From: an uncultured Porphyromonadaceae bacterium
GTDB lineage: Bacteria > Bacteroidota > Bacteroidia > Bacteroidales > Muribaculaceae
DNA length: 64,000 bases
Assembly: GCA_947567425.1 (NCBI GenBank)
Contig: CANOLV010000011.1
Location: forward strand, 16,399 to 80,398
Direction of reading: 5' to 3'
A program made the position numbers and the translations under genes. Position 1 is the stretch's first letter. Each line of letters starts with the position of its first letter. The notes beneath the pieces are model-generated. The model saw only the letters and a list, made by a program, of their open reading frames with translations, was not told the DNA's origin and made no database searches. Shown here piece by piece: positions 43,947 through 52,367 of this stretch.

Positions 43947-44645
43947 TTATATCAATTTTTGCGCGGCAGCGCGGCGCATTTCACGCAGCTGCTTACGCAC
44001 TTTTTCGTTATCGGGTTTAGGTTCTTCCGGGGTGGGGTTTTCAACTTCACGCAAACCGTCGGTAAACTCGCGTGCTTCTACCGATGTGTCGGGGTAGGCT
44101 GGGTCAGCCGCCAGCGTAAAGTCATACACACCAGTTACAGCCTTTACCGTGTAGGTTATTTGCGTGGCACCGTTAACCACCTTTGCCGTGCGCTCGACAA
44201 AATCACTGTCCCAATACCGGGTAGTAAATGCAAAGCTACAGCCGGAAATGTCACCACGGCTAACCAGCTCTAACGCTTCGTCGCCATTGGGTGATTTAGG
44301 CAGCTCCAAATTAAAGCCTACGCCCTTTTCATCTACGAAATACTCCAGCGTTCCGGTGCCTTTGTTGCTCCGGCCTAAAATCAGCTGGCGGTCGTGATAC
44401 ATGGTAAACTTTATATCGCAACCGTCTAACAGTTCCTTGGTTATGGCTTCCGGGGCAATAACTTCGCGTGCCTCGCTATCCTCGTCGCTCCATAGCGGCG
44501 CAGATGGGGTATTAAACAGGATAGCGTACCCGGTAATCGTGCGGCTGGGGACTTCGCCCTCGGCCGCTTCACGCACACGCAAATCTGCGCAGTCTATACG
44601 CAGGGTGCGTTTTACCTCGGTGTCTTTATTCCTTTTCGTCGTCAT
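43947..44645 (-). CDS. Prohead protease, HK97 family
   Basis: The start at 44645 (MTTKRNKDTEV) gives about 232 residues. The catalytic residues of this serine protease family are visible: His in FTMYHDRQ and Ser in SGCSFAF. It matures the capsid by removing the scaffold domain. The start overlaps the portal gene end by 20 nt. The C-terminal about 40 residues are Pro/Glu-rich and basic. Confidence 0.9.
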   Translation of the reverse strand: MTTKRNKDTEVKRTLRIDCADLRVREAAEGEVPSRTITGYAILFNTPSAPLWSDEDSEAREVIAPEAITKELLDGCDIKFTMYHDRQLILGRSNKGTGTLEYFVDEKGVGFNLELPKSPNGDEALELVSRGDISGCSFAFTTRYWDSDFVERTAKVVNGATQITYTVKAVTGVYDFTLAADPAYPDTSVEAREFTDGLREVENPTPEEPKPDNEKVRKQLREMRRAAAQKLI

Positions 44646-45879
44646 TGTCTTTATCTTTGTTTTCGGGTGCCTCCGGCTGTTGCGGTTGCACACCAATTTC
44701 GTTAATACCTCGCAGGTTCGCCGATACTAATACCGTGTCGCCACCGTCAACAGGCGTTAGATTATTCATGCGTCGCACCTCATTTACGGTTGTACCAATC
44801 TGCAAAAGTTTGGTGCCGTAGTTCATCATGCCGTTGAGGTCACACGCGAATAACTCGCGGCGGTCGAATTTAAATTTGTATTTCTTGCACAGTGACGGTG
44901 CAATTAGTTTGCGACGTAATTCTATCTCGATGTTACGCAGTAGAGGGTTAAGCGTATGGCTTAAAAAATCTACGTCGGCCTGTTCTACTGTCTTATAGTT
45001 ATTGCTGGTATCGGCATATACAAACGTCGGGGGTACACTGAAAAAGCGGCAAATTTCGATTACCGTAAATTTGCGACTCTCCAAAAATTGCATATCGGTA
45101 GAACTAAGCGAAATTTGCTTAAAATCCACCTGCCCCGGTAGGCTTACAATCCTTTCGCCGCCTTGAAATCTGCTATCTAAACTTTCGGCTGTTTTCTGTA
45201 GCTGTTCGTCTTGATATTCGCCAAAGCCGCGCACGCTGGTATCATTCGACACTATGCCACGCACATTACCGCCATTGGCAAACCGGTTTTGCGTTTCTTG
45301 GTCGCCTGTTGCGGCGATATTCATTGTTAGCCGGGCGTAGGTCAACACACTAACGCCTTTTTTATTGTTGCGCAGGGTCAGACCCTTAATGTGTATTATC
45401 TCATCCTCGGAATATACACCGCTAATGCCATTATTGAGGTCGCGCACTGTGTAGGTATCATGTATTGTATCGTGCATTACTGTACCACGCTCACATAGTG
45501 CCAGCCGGTCTAATTCCATGCTGACTAAATTGTAAACCGGTACAATGTAGGCGTTACCGTCTAATAATAGCTCCTGTACTACTTGCCGCCAAAAATCAAA
45601 AGCGTTAACGGCATAGTTCGGTTGCACATTGAGCAAATAATCGAGCAGGTCGTTATCGACTTCCGAAAATATGCCCTCTTTCCGTCTTAGGTATTGCAGT
45701 GGCAGGTTAGCGACACTTTCGCTGAGTAACTTAACGCAGCGGAAAACCGTAGCGACGCACATAGCCGTTTGGTCGCCATAGACAAAAAGCGACGTAGCCC
45801 CGGTGCGTGCCGCGCTGGGTGTTTCGTCGCTTTGGTTTTCGCGTTTGAAATAGTTTACTATATGCTTCCAAAAGTTCAT
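44626..45879 (-). CDS. Portal protein, HK97 family
   Basis: A 417-residue portal. It begins with a short charged N-terminus, then the portal core (VFRCVKLLSESVANLPLQYL) and the conserved VPPTFVYADTSN region. The C-terminal part is Gln/Pro-rich. It forms the dodecameric DNA channel. A -7 box lies at 45900-45907, so the head genes may have a promoter separate from packaging genes. Confidence 0.93.
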   Translation of the reverse strand: MNFWKHIVNYFKRENQSDETPSAARTGATSLFVYGDQTAMCVATVFRCVKLLSESVANLPLQYLRRKEGIFSEVDNDLLDYLLNVQPNYAVNAFDFWRQVVQELLLDGNAYIVPVYNLVSMELDRLALCERGTVMHDTIHDTYTVRDLNNGISGVYSEDEIIHIKGLTLRNNKKGVSVLTYARLTMNIAATGDQETQNRFANGGNVRGIVSNDTSVRGFGEYQDEQLQKTAESLDSRFQGGERIVSLPGQVDFKQISLSSTDMQFLESRKFTVIEICRFFSVPPTFVYADTSNNYKTVEQADVDFLSHTLNPLLRNIEIELRRKLIAPSLCKKYKFKFDRRELFACDLNGMMNYGTKLLQIGTTVNEVRRMNNLTPVDGGDTVLVSANLRGINEIGVQPQQPEAPENKDKDNDDEKE

Positions 45880-45899
45880 GCCGATCTATTGCTTTCAAG

Positions 45900-45907
45900 C
45901 AAAGATA
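45900..45907 (-). promoter_or_regulatory. Candidate late promoter before portal
   Basis: Minus strand TATCTTTG, 20 nt before the portal ATG. No TTTG -33 element is seen at the expected distance, so an activator may be needed. The rest of 45908-46008 is AT-rich and without genes. Confidence 0.45.
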
Positions 45908-46008
45908 GCACATTAATGGCGCATTTAAAAGACTGTTAATCAGCCATATTTCTACTTATTTTCCTTTGCTTTTCTTTATCTTACTTTAGTATGCAGACAG
46001 AAGAATAT

Positions 46009-47043
46009 TTAGTCTTTTTTAACTTTTTGTGTAATCTTTTCGCGGAATTTCAGATGCCGTTTGATTTTCTCGTCCGAAGAATCCCCATTGTTATCAAGCA
46101 TGCTCCACAGTAGGTCGTTATACAAGTCCTGCAGACGCCCCGCCTTATCCATGGCGTCGATACGCCTCCGCCTTTCCGTCTCGAACATTTCGGAGTATCG
46201 ACGTTGCGTATCCCTGGCCATGCGCAGTTCATAGCGTAAATCGTCAATCCATTTTGCAAGCTCGTGCGTGGCATCATTCTGATTTTCCGCTTCGGGTTGT
46301 CGAAGCAGTAGCCCGACAGTTTCCACAGTGTCGTTTGCCTCAGGGAACGGTAGGGCCACCACCTCCGGCTGCGGCAAAGCTTTATGGGCCATGCCCCACG
46401 CGCCTTTATAGGCTTTCTTGATCGTATCTTTCGCCCCATAGCGCATAACTCCCATCAGAGCATCGAGACCTTTTTGGGTTATCAGGTACTCATAGCCATG
46501 ACCATACATCCCGCTGGTGTAGGCACGTCTTGTAAAATGCCCGTATTTGAATGCCCGGCTGTGCAGATTGTCTCCTATTGTCCGAGTAAGCGAACGGTGT
46601 TTACGGCCAAGAATCCGAGCCAGTTTGCGGGATGTCGTTACCGGTTTGCCTTCCACTATTTCAGTTAAACCACTGATGCAGTGCTGATTATCAATGGGGG
46701 GGGGTAATTGTGGAGCGGTTGCGGGCTGTTGCGGAGCGGTGTGCTGCTTCTCATTCTCCAATTCCTCCCAACGGAGAATCAGGCGGGCACGCGCCTCATC
46801 GTTGAACTTGGTCGCGATGTATAGACACTCGGCTTTGGTAAGCACATAAAACGGTTGTTTCACCTCTCCTCCGGTAGCTAACTTGTTGATTTTGTATTGG
46901 AGTGCAAATTTGCGCCCCAAGGATTTTTCCCATGCAGGCTCCATATTTCGGATAGCCCGCAATACATCTTTGTGTCGCTTACCTGTGGCCTCTGCGATTT
47001 GCAGAGAGGTCATTGTCTGACCATTCTTGATTAAGTTTGTCAT
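46009..47043 (-). CDS. Phage regulatory protein with two Rha-type domains
   Basis: The start at 47043 (MTNLIKNGQTMTSLQIAE) gives about 344 residues. Residues 1-95 are a pRha domain (RHKDVLRAIRNMEPAW, then KPFYVLTKAECLYIATKF-like). A Pro/Gln-rich linker follows, coded partly by a C9 run. A second Rha-like domain lies at about 118-215 (VTTSRKLARILGRKHRSL, then YLITQKGLDALMGVM). The last about 100 residues are charged coiled coil. Rha proteins act as phage regulators or antirepressors. The gene lies, unusually, between terminase and portal. Its leader (47044-47289) holds a promoter, an intrinsic terminator and repeats. Confidence 0.78.
   Translation of the reverse strand: MTNLIKNGQTMTSLQIAEATGKRHKDVLRAIRNMEPAWEKSLGRKFALQYKINKLATGGEVKQPFYVLTKAECLYIATKFNDEARARLILRWEELENEKQHTAPQQPATAPQLPPPIDNQHCISGLTEIVEGKPVTTSRKLARILGRKHRSLTRTIGDNLHSRAFKYGHFTRRAYTSGMYGHGYEYLITQKGLDALMGVMRYGAKDTIKKAYKGAWGMAHKALPQPEVVALPFPEANDTVETVGLLLRQPEAENQNDATHELAKWIDDLRYELRMARDTQRRYSEMFETERRRRIDAMDKAGRLQDLYNDLLWSMLDNNGDSSDEKIKRHLKFREKITQKVKKD
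46696..46704. repeat. G9/C9 homopolymer inside rha
   Basis: A run of nine G on the plus strand (C9 in the coding strand) lies in the Pro-rich linker between the two Rha domains. A change of one base would cut the protein to its first domain. Confidence 0.6.
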
Positions 47044-47251
47044 TTTTACTTGATACGTTTGGCATTTTAGACAGAAAAAAAAACGGCTGTCATATCCCGT
47101 CGCCAAACGTACCAAGGTTTCACTCCGCAGAGCAAACTATGATTGGATATGACAGCCGTAGCCGTTTATTTATTGGGCATAAAAATAGCCCGAAGTATGT
47201 CCGAGCAATAACCGACGCTCGTGCGGAAAGGTGAGACCTTCGATACATTTG
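47044..47251 (-). promoter_or_regulatory. Structured rha leader with competing hairpins
   Basis: About 207 nt of untranslated leader. On the minus strand: element B0 (GCCAAATGTA, 47245-47254); small stems AAGGT/ACCTT and GGGC/GCCC; stem A1 (ACGGCTGTCATATCC, 47145-47159); B1 (TACGTTTGGC, 47102-47111) inside its loop; A2 (47083-47097) closing a 15-bp perfect stem; a T9 run; then B2 (GCCAAACGTA, 47054-47063), 11 nt before the ATG. B1 can pair with B0 or with B2; with A1:A2 the second pairing is a pseudoknot. This suggests a termination or translation switch, or else operator sites. Confidence 0.55.
47075..47159 (-). terminator. 15-bp terminator in the rha leader
   Basis: Arms at 47145-47159 and 47083-47097 are perfectly complementary; the 47-nt loop is long, and nine A on the plus strand give a T9 tail on the minus strand. 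It ends terminase-region transcripts and any transcript from the promoter at 47258-47289. Confidence 0.7.
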
Positions 47252-47257
47252 GCATCG

Positions 47258-47289
47258 CAAAGCTACGACAGAAAATCGGAATGCGCAAC
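47258..47289 (-). promoter_or_regulatory. Candidate promoter of the rha leader
   Basis: Minus strand GTTG (47286-47289), 20 nt, TAGCTTTG (47258-47265). Transcription would start near 47251, just at the first GATACATTTGGCAT repeat. Confidence 0.55.
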
Positions 47290-47310
47290 ACCCCGATTAA
47301 AAAATTTTCA

Positions 47311-49017
47311 TTAACGCGTGTAATCTATGAAAAGACGCATACACATAAGTTTGGTGATCACACCATCAATCTTTTGCGTTTGCTTACGCTTTATCGGCTT
47401 GCAGTTCTCCAACTTGTCGGTATCTAAAACTGCATTGCCAAAACAGTAGTAGTTAATCGGGGTATCATTTATGAAAATATGCCCGGTTTTCGCGCCATGC
47501 TCAAAACTTTCAACCGGAGCGGTAAAATTACCATAGGTCTGTTTGACACCCGACAGCACATTATCAGCACCGGAAGCCGCCAGCATATTAACCACCTCCA
47601 AACTTTTCCATGGGTCATACCCGATACCCAATATGCGCACCACTTTATTAAGATACAGCACATAATTTACGATAACGCGATAGTCGATAACGTCGCCCTC
47701 GGTCAGTATCAAATAGCCTTTTTCAGCCCATACGCGGTACATTCTTTCGTTAGGGTGTCCGTCTAACGCACCCTCCGGGAAAAAGTACGCCGTGTGGAAG
47801 TGGAAATTTTTACGCGCCACATCATACATACCCATAGTAACCGCGCTAAAGTCGTCGCTTTCCGACAGGTCGATAGCCACCATAGCGTCGGGGCGGCCGG
47901 CAATAGCGTCCAGTGGCATAGGTCGGGCGATGCTTCGGGCTAACGTACTGCTTATCCAGCTGCGTTGTTGGTTCTCGGCAAAGATGTTTAGTAACTTAGT
48001 ACGAAAAGCCAGCATAGCTTTAGCACCATTACGCAAAGCGTTTTTATACTCCTGCCTGTAAAAATCCATACTGACAGTAACGCCCATGTGTGGTTGTACT
48101 TTTAGCCATGTCGCTTCCTCATTTTCCGGGTCGTCTAAATCCGGCTCAAAAATATGAGCAAATAAACTGTCGTCCTCAAATTCACCCAGCAAAACCGCCT
48201 TATAGCCCTGTAACATTTCGTAAAACGGCCCGTCGAAAACATCGGAAGCCGTTGTAATAATCACGGTCAGCGGATTTTCACGCACACCCATAGAGGTAGT
48301 AAGCACGGTTAGCAAGCTGTTATCGCGTGCTTGGCTAAACTCATCCATAATAACCGTGCTGGCGTTCAAACCGTCTTTAGTTCGGGCGTTGGCTGTTAAA
48401 CATTGAGCAAAGGCGTTGCGGTCTTCCCGCTTGCTTTTAATGGTTTGCTCGTTGACAGTGTAGCGGCGTTGTTTAGGGTCTAATTTTCTCATGCAGCCAC
48501 GTATCACGTCGAAACACTTTTTAGCTTGGTCGTTGCTGTTTGCTCCGGTGTAGCTCTCAGCGTTTGCATCGCCATAAAGCAAATCGTCTATGGCTAATGA
48601 TGCGCTCGACGTGGTTTTACTGAATTTACGCGGCACAAATAAAATCGCTTCGCGCACTACGCGGCGGTCGCCATTCCAAAAACCGTAGATACTTGCAAAC
48701 TGAAATGTTTGCACCGGGGTTAGCGCGTACTTTTGCAGTCCGGTTTTGCCGGGAAAATGCAAATTTTCATACAGGGTAAAAAAACGCTGCACCTCAGTAG
48801 CGTTAATGCCGTATTTGTCGGCCATACGGAAAAAGCGCATAACCGCTAACTGTTCGTAGAGGTTGTGCGCAGACGGATTATTTGCGACTTCCGTAACATA
48901 CAGCTCCAGCCGTGCGTCAACTTCACACAGCCGGTAATCAGCTATCGGCACTTTTGCCAGTTGTACCGACACGTCGATTTTAGCCTGTCTTAGTCTGTCT
49001 TTTTCCTCCTCTGTCAT
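47311..49017 (-). CDS. terL: Terminase large subunit
   Basis: A 568-residue packaging motor. The ATPase part carries a degenerate Walker A (FVPRKFSKTTS, about residue 130) and Walker B (STVIMDEFSQ). The nuclease half has the Asp-rich motif MVAIDLSESDDF and the later IGYDPW segment. It translocates and cuts concatemeric DNA into proheads. It overlaps the small subunit gene by 4 nt (GTATGA-type coupling). Confidence 0.93.
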   Translation of the reverse strand: MTEEEKDRLRQAKIDVSVQLAKVPIADYRLCEVDARLELYVTEVANNPSAHNLYEQLAVMRFFRMADKYGINATEVQRFFTLYENLHFPGKTGLQKYALTPVQTFQFASIYGFWNGDRRVVREAILFVPRKFSKTTSSASLAIDDLLYGDANAESYTGANSNDQAKKCFDVIRGCMRKLDPKQRRYTVNEQTIKSKREDRNAFAQCLTANARTKDGLNASTVIMDEFSQARDNSLLTVLTTSMGVRENPLTVIITTASDVFDGPFYEMLQGYKAVLLGEFEDDSLFAHIFEPDLDDPENEEATWLKVQPHMGVTVSMDFYRQEYKNALRNGAKAMLAFRTKLLNIFAENQQRSWISSTLARSIARPMPLDAIAGRPDAMVAIDLSESDDFSAVTMGMYDVARKNFHFHTAYFFPEGALDGHPNERMYRVWAEKGYLILTEGDVIDYRVIVNYVLYLNKVVRILGIGYDPWKSLEVVNMLAASGADNVLSGVKQTYGNFTAPVESFEHGAKTGHIFINDTPINYYCFGNAVLDTDKLENCKPIKRKQTQKIDGVITKLMCMRLFIDYTR

Positions 49018-49409
49018 ACGGTTGTGTCGGTATTGCGTTTAATGATGTTTGGTTTTTTGCGCCCCACGTTCTTAACCTTTTTGGTTAGGTCTATCAATGG
49101 GTCGTCCTTATCGGTGCCGGTCAGTTCCTCAGCGGTCAGCCCTAACGCTTTCATTTGTCGGGTAACACTGTCCTGTGCGTCCTTTTGGATTTTGAAAACC
49201 GGATGCGGCACCAATGTTTCATTACCATAGCGCGATACGCTCGATATGGTCGTAGTTTCCAGTCCGTCGATTTCGTCGTTAGCCAAATCGAGCGTGCGCA
49301 GTGCGCCAGCCAGCGACAATATTTGTGCGCCCAAACTCTTGCTATATTTACCAGCTGCTTTTAGGGCTTTTTCGATGTCTTTTTTGTAATCGTTAACTTG
49401 TTTCGCCAT
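49014..49409 (-). CDS. terS: Terminase small subunit, P27 family
   Basis: A 131-residue protein with P27-family features: an N-terminal helical part (YKKDIEKALKAAGKYSKSLG), a conserved central region and a C-terminal basic tail. It recognises the packaging site and activates TerL. Upstream, 49410-49523 holds no gene but contains a C8 run (49512-49519). Confidence 0.85.
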   Translation of the reverse strand: MAKQVNDYKKDIEKALKAAGKYSKSLGAQILSLAGALRTLDLANDEIDGLETTTISSVSRYGNETLVPHPVFKIQKDAQDSVTRQMKALGLTAEELTGTDKDDPLIDLTKKVKNVGRKKPNIIKRNTDTTV

Positions 49410-49523
49410 ATTTGTTAAAATTTCAATATTTGCTTAAATTGAAAAAATCGCTCACGCAAAAGCAAAGGTGGGGGCGAGGTTTAAAGCCATAGGGGTACCC
49501 TTAAAAAATTACCCCCCCCTGCT

Positions 49524-49859
49524 TTAGTCACCAAAGAATTTTTTTACTACCCCGGCCACCTGTTCGGCGTTTCGTCGTCGGGTCGCTTCCTTGCCGCTGC
49601 GTCCCATCTCGGTATGTACCTTAACGTGGCAGCTATGGCACAAAGCACATAGGTTTTTAGGGTCATACATGAGCCTATATTTCTCGCGGTAGTTTATGCC
49701 ATACTCCACAGGTGTACGGTGGTGTACCTCAGTAGCCGGTGTTATATATCCGTCGGCCTGGCATAACTCACAAAGTGGGTGTGCTGTCAGTATCTCACGC
49801 CGCAGACGTAGCCACCGGGGCGTATGTATCAGCTTTATGTAGTCCTTATCTTTAGCCAT
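49524..49859 (-). CDS. HNH endonuclease
   Basis: A 111-residue HNH nuclease with a zinc-binding CxxC pair (CELC at 30-33), the catalytic EVHHRTP (His46/47) and CALCHSCHVKVH at 71-82. Small HNH proteins of this type sit beside terminase in many siphoviruses and assist in cohesive- or headful-end DNA cleavage. It overlaps the SNF2 gene by 8 nt. Confidence 0.9.
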   Translation of the reverse strand: MAKDKDYIKLIHTPRWLRLRREILTAHPLCELCQADGYITPATEVHHRTPVEYGINYREKYRLMYDPKNLCALCHSCHVKVHTEMGRSGKEATRRRNAEQVAGVVKKFFGD

Positions 49860-51231
49860 TTGTATGCTTGCGTATTAGGTAGTTAAGACTGTCTAACAAA
49901 CTCTGTTGTTTGACCTTTTTATTTTCAAGTGACGCGCTGGCGCGTTCATCCACAGTATGCGCCCCGATTAGCTTATACACTGTTACCGGGTGCTGTTGTC
50001 CTTGTCGATGCAGTCGGGCGTTAGCCTGCTGGAATAGCTCTAAATCCCAGCCTGTTCCAAACCAAACTATGTAGTGACCGCCCTGCTGCATATTAAGCCC
50101 ATACGCTGTACTTGCAGGGTGAGCCAGTAGTACATCAATCTTTCCGGCGTTCCAGTCTAATAGCTGCTTTTCGCCCTCATACACTTCTACCCGGTAGCCT
50201 TTGAGCTTCTTTGCTATTCTCGGTATATCGTGTTTGAATTGATAGAAAACTAACACGCTGTTACCGTTTGCGGCTTCTACTATCTCGGCTAATTTATCCA
50301 CCTTTTCGCTGTGGATTTCGTGTATGTTCCTTTCCTCATCGTAGATTGCACCGTTAGCAAACTGGGCTAATTTGTTCATAAGCCCGGCGGCAGAATTAAC
50401 CAGTATATTAGTCGGTTCGCCCTCATGTTCCTGCTTGAACTCTAACACCTTTTCACGTTCAAACTTATTATACGCCGACATAGTGGCCGGTGTCATTTCC
50501 ACCGATACGGTGTGCATCATCAAATCGGGTAACTGCAAATAGTCTTTAGCTTGCATACTTAGGCATATATCGGCTATCTTGTTACGTATTATATCCTCAC
50601 AGCCTTTTTTTACATCACAGCGCACTACTATGTTATTCCAGCTATGGGTTTCAAAATAGGTTTCACGGTATTTAGTCACTGACTTACCAAGCCTTACGCC
50701 TTTATCCACACAGTACATTTGCCCCCATAGGTCGATTAGCCCATTAGGTGCAGGGGTGCCGGTAAGCCCGATTACTCGTTTAAATCCCGGTCGCGCGATA
50801 CGCATAGCCTTAAATCTTTGCGACTTTGGATTTTTGAAGCTGGTTAACTCATCAATCACCAAAACATCAAACGGAAGCTGACCCCGGTACAGCCCTACCA
50901 GCCATACGAAGTTGTCGCGTCCGATAACGTAAATATCCGCTTTTTCGGCTAAGGCTAATTTACGCTTCTTTTCCGTACCCATGACCTTTGCCACCCTCAT
51001 GCCCTGTAGGTGATTCCATTTAGACGCCTCAGTAGTCCACGTGGTTTCTGCTACTTTTTTAGGTGCCACAACCAGCACCCGGCTAACTTCGCAGTCGTCG
51101 ATAAGTTCCTGTAGGGCGGTGAGGGTGATTGAACTTTTTCCAAGTCCCATATCCAGTGCCAATAGACATTCATTATGCTCTAAGACAAACTTTATAGCCC
51201 TTTTTTGGTAGTCATAAGGTTTATAAATCAT
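49852..51231 (-). CDS. SNF2-family DNA helicase
   Basis: A 459-residue superfamily 2 ATPase. Motif I is LALDMGLGKSSIT (about residues 24-36), motif II is VLVIDELTSF (DELT), motif III is GLTGTPAPN, and motif VI is QANARLHRQGQ. Phage SNF2 proteins act in replication or recombination. It overlaps the HNH gene downstream and the HNH gene upstream by a few bases, so the block is tightly coupled. Confidence 0.92.
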   Translation of the reverse strand: MIYKPYDYQKRAIKFVLEHNECLLALDMGLGKSSITLTALQELIDDCEVSRVLVVAPKKVAETTWTTEASKWNHLQGMRVAKVMGTEKKRKLALAEKADIYVIGRDNFVWLVGLYRGQLPFDVLVIDELTSFKNPKSQRFKAMRIARPGFKRVIGLTGTPAPNGLIDLWGQMYCVDKGVRLGKSVTKYRETYFETHSWNNIVVRCDVKKGCEDIIRNKIADICLSMQAKDYLQLPDLMMHTVSVEMTPATMSAYNKFEREKVLEFKQEHEGEPTNILVNSAAGLMNKLAQFANGAIYDEERNIHEIHSEKVDKLAEIVEAANGNSVLVFYQFKHDIPRIAKKLKGYRVEVYEGEKQLLDWNAGKIDVLLAHPASTAYGLNMQQGGHYIVWFGTGWDLELFQQANARLHRQGQQHPVTVYKLIGAHTVDERASASLENKKVKQQSLLDSLNYLIRKHTNG

Positions 51232-51740
51232 AACTTTCTTGTTTTGGGGTTTCCGTCATGCTCTTTATGCCATTTACGGTGTAATGCTTGTGACGCAAAC
51301 ACCATTAGATTTTCGGGGTTGTTGTTTCGTTTGTTACCGTCGATATGGTGTACCACCTCACCCGGTTTAAGTGGTCGGCCTAATATTTGTTCGGCTACTA
51401 TTCTGTGGGTATGCCGCCCATGAGTTTTTTCGTAGGTATCTTTTTTACCTTTGCCAATTTTGGCAGCTCTTAAACGTCGGCGATTTTCCTCAGTGGGATT
51501 TATCCGACGAAATGTGTTTGCGCCAATTTCTCGTAAATAGTCGCTGGCACATTCGGAACTACAAAACACATGGTTTTTAATATCAGATTTTAGCCGTTTA
51601 AAGATTTTGCCGCATTTTTCGCATTTTACGGTAGTCTGTTTTGCAGCATGGTAACACGATTGACTGCAATAGTTAATCGGTTTTATGGTCGATGGTCGCC
51701 GGTCAAATTCTCGGCCGCAGTGATTACACGTTATTTTCAT
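51228..51740 (-). CDS. HNH homing-type endonuclease
   Basis: A 170-residue protein with two N-terminal zinc-ribbon-like Cys pairs (CNHCGREF, CEKCGKIF), a basic linker and a C-terminal HNH_3 motif (VVHHIDGNKRNNNPENL). The combination of zinc fingers and HNH is usual for free-standing homing endonucleases. It is squeezed between the VRR-NUC and SNF2 genes with 4-nt overlaps on both sides. Confidence 0.88.
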   Translation of the reverse strand: MKITCNHCGREFDRRPSTIKPINYCSQSCYHAAKQTTVKCEKCGKIFKRLKSDIKNHVFCSSECASDYLREIGANTFRRINPTEENRRRLRAAKIGKGKKDTYEKTHGRHTHRIVAEQILGRPLKPGEVVHHIDGNKRNNNPENLMVFASQALHRKWHKEHDGNPKTRKL

Positions 51741-52057
51741 TTTTTAATTGTTTTAATCAGTTCGTCGATGTCGGCTTTATTGTCTATCACTTTCACCAAA
51801 TGCCCCATGCCGATTAACTCAGCTATGCGTATTTGCTGTATCTTTGCTGGCTTCCGTCCTTTGCTTTTTAGTTCTACCCAAACTACGCCACCGCCCGGAA
51901 GCACTAACAGGCGGTCGGGATAACCTACCATGTTAGGGTTAGAGTATTTGAGGCATAGCAAACCGTTTTGTTTTGCCTGTTCCACTAAATACCGCTCTAT
52001 CGCCTTTTCCGATACGTCGGCATGGTGGGTTAAATTCTCGATACTTCGTTTATCCAT
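51737..52057 (-). CDS. VRR-NUC domain nuclease
   Basis: A 106-residue VRR-NUC protein (PD-(D/E)XK fold). The active-site residues are visible in GYPDRLLVL and VWVELKSKGRKP. Virus-type replication-repair nucleases act on Holliday junctions or flaps. It follows the GTTACC repeat region, so it is the first gene left of the candidate origin. Confidence 0.9.
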   Translation of the reverse strand: MDKRSIENLTHHADVSEKAIERYLVEQAKQNGLLCLKYSNPNMVGYPDRLLVLPGGGVVWVELKSKGRKPAKIQQIRIAELIGMGHLVKVIDNKADIDELIKTIKK

Positions 52058-52367
52058 TGCTTGCCATTTTTGTTGTCTTCACGCGCACTCAGGTACGCGC
52101 ATACGCACGCGAAAACACGCCGGGTTATGTAGTTTTATTAATTTTTCTATTTTTGTATATAAAAACATTACTTTTCTAAATAGCTATATATTTAAGTTAC
52201 CATAGTTACCATACTGTCTAACTGCCTTGTTTTCTCGGCTTTTTCTTGGTAACTAAACGTGGTAACTAAGGCTTTTTTCTCGGTTGCCAGTTACCGTGTT
52301 TCCGTTACCGCTTTTTCTTGGTAACTGAATTTTCGCCGGGTGGTAACTGAGTTTGAGTTACCAAAAA
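52058..52367. other. Non-coding region between VRR-NUC and VapE (candidate origin)
   Basis: This 310-nt stretch has no gene. From left to right it holds an ACGCGC-rich stretch (52080-52120), an AT-rich tract (about 52130-52195), and the nine-copy GTTACC array (52196-52362). AT-rich DNA next to a repeat array, beside primase-helicase and nuclease genes, is the usual layout of a phage replication origin. Confidence 0.5.
52196..52362. repeat. Nine copies of GTTACC/GGTAAC
   Basis: GTTACC at 52196, 52205, 52290, 52304 and 52357; its complement GGTAAC at 52248, 52261, 52320 and 52342. Longer units recur, such as CTTTTTCTTGGTAACT (two copies, about 52239 and 52311), followed each time by a GTGGTAACT copy. 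Chance would give about 0.08 copies in 167 nt. Possible uses are binding sites for a replication initiator, or operators. Confidence 0.8.

Noticed and set aside
45908-46008. Terminator after rha
   Set aside because: The stretch is AT-rich but has no inverted repeat worth reporting.
49512-49519. C8 run between terminase and HNH genes as a phase-variation site
   Set aside because: It lies outside coding frames and no promoter elements flank it at a spacing that length changes would affect.
52196-52362. CRISPR array
   Set aside because: The repeats are short, occur in both orientations and have irregular spacing; no cas genes are near.
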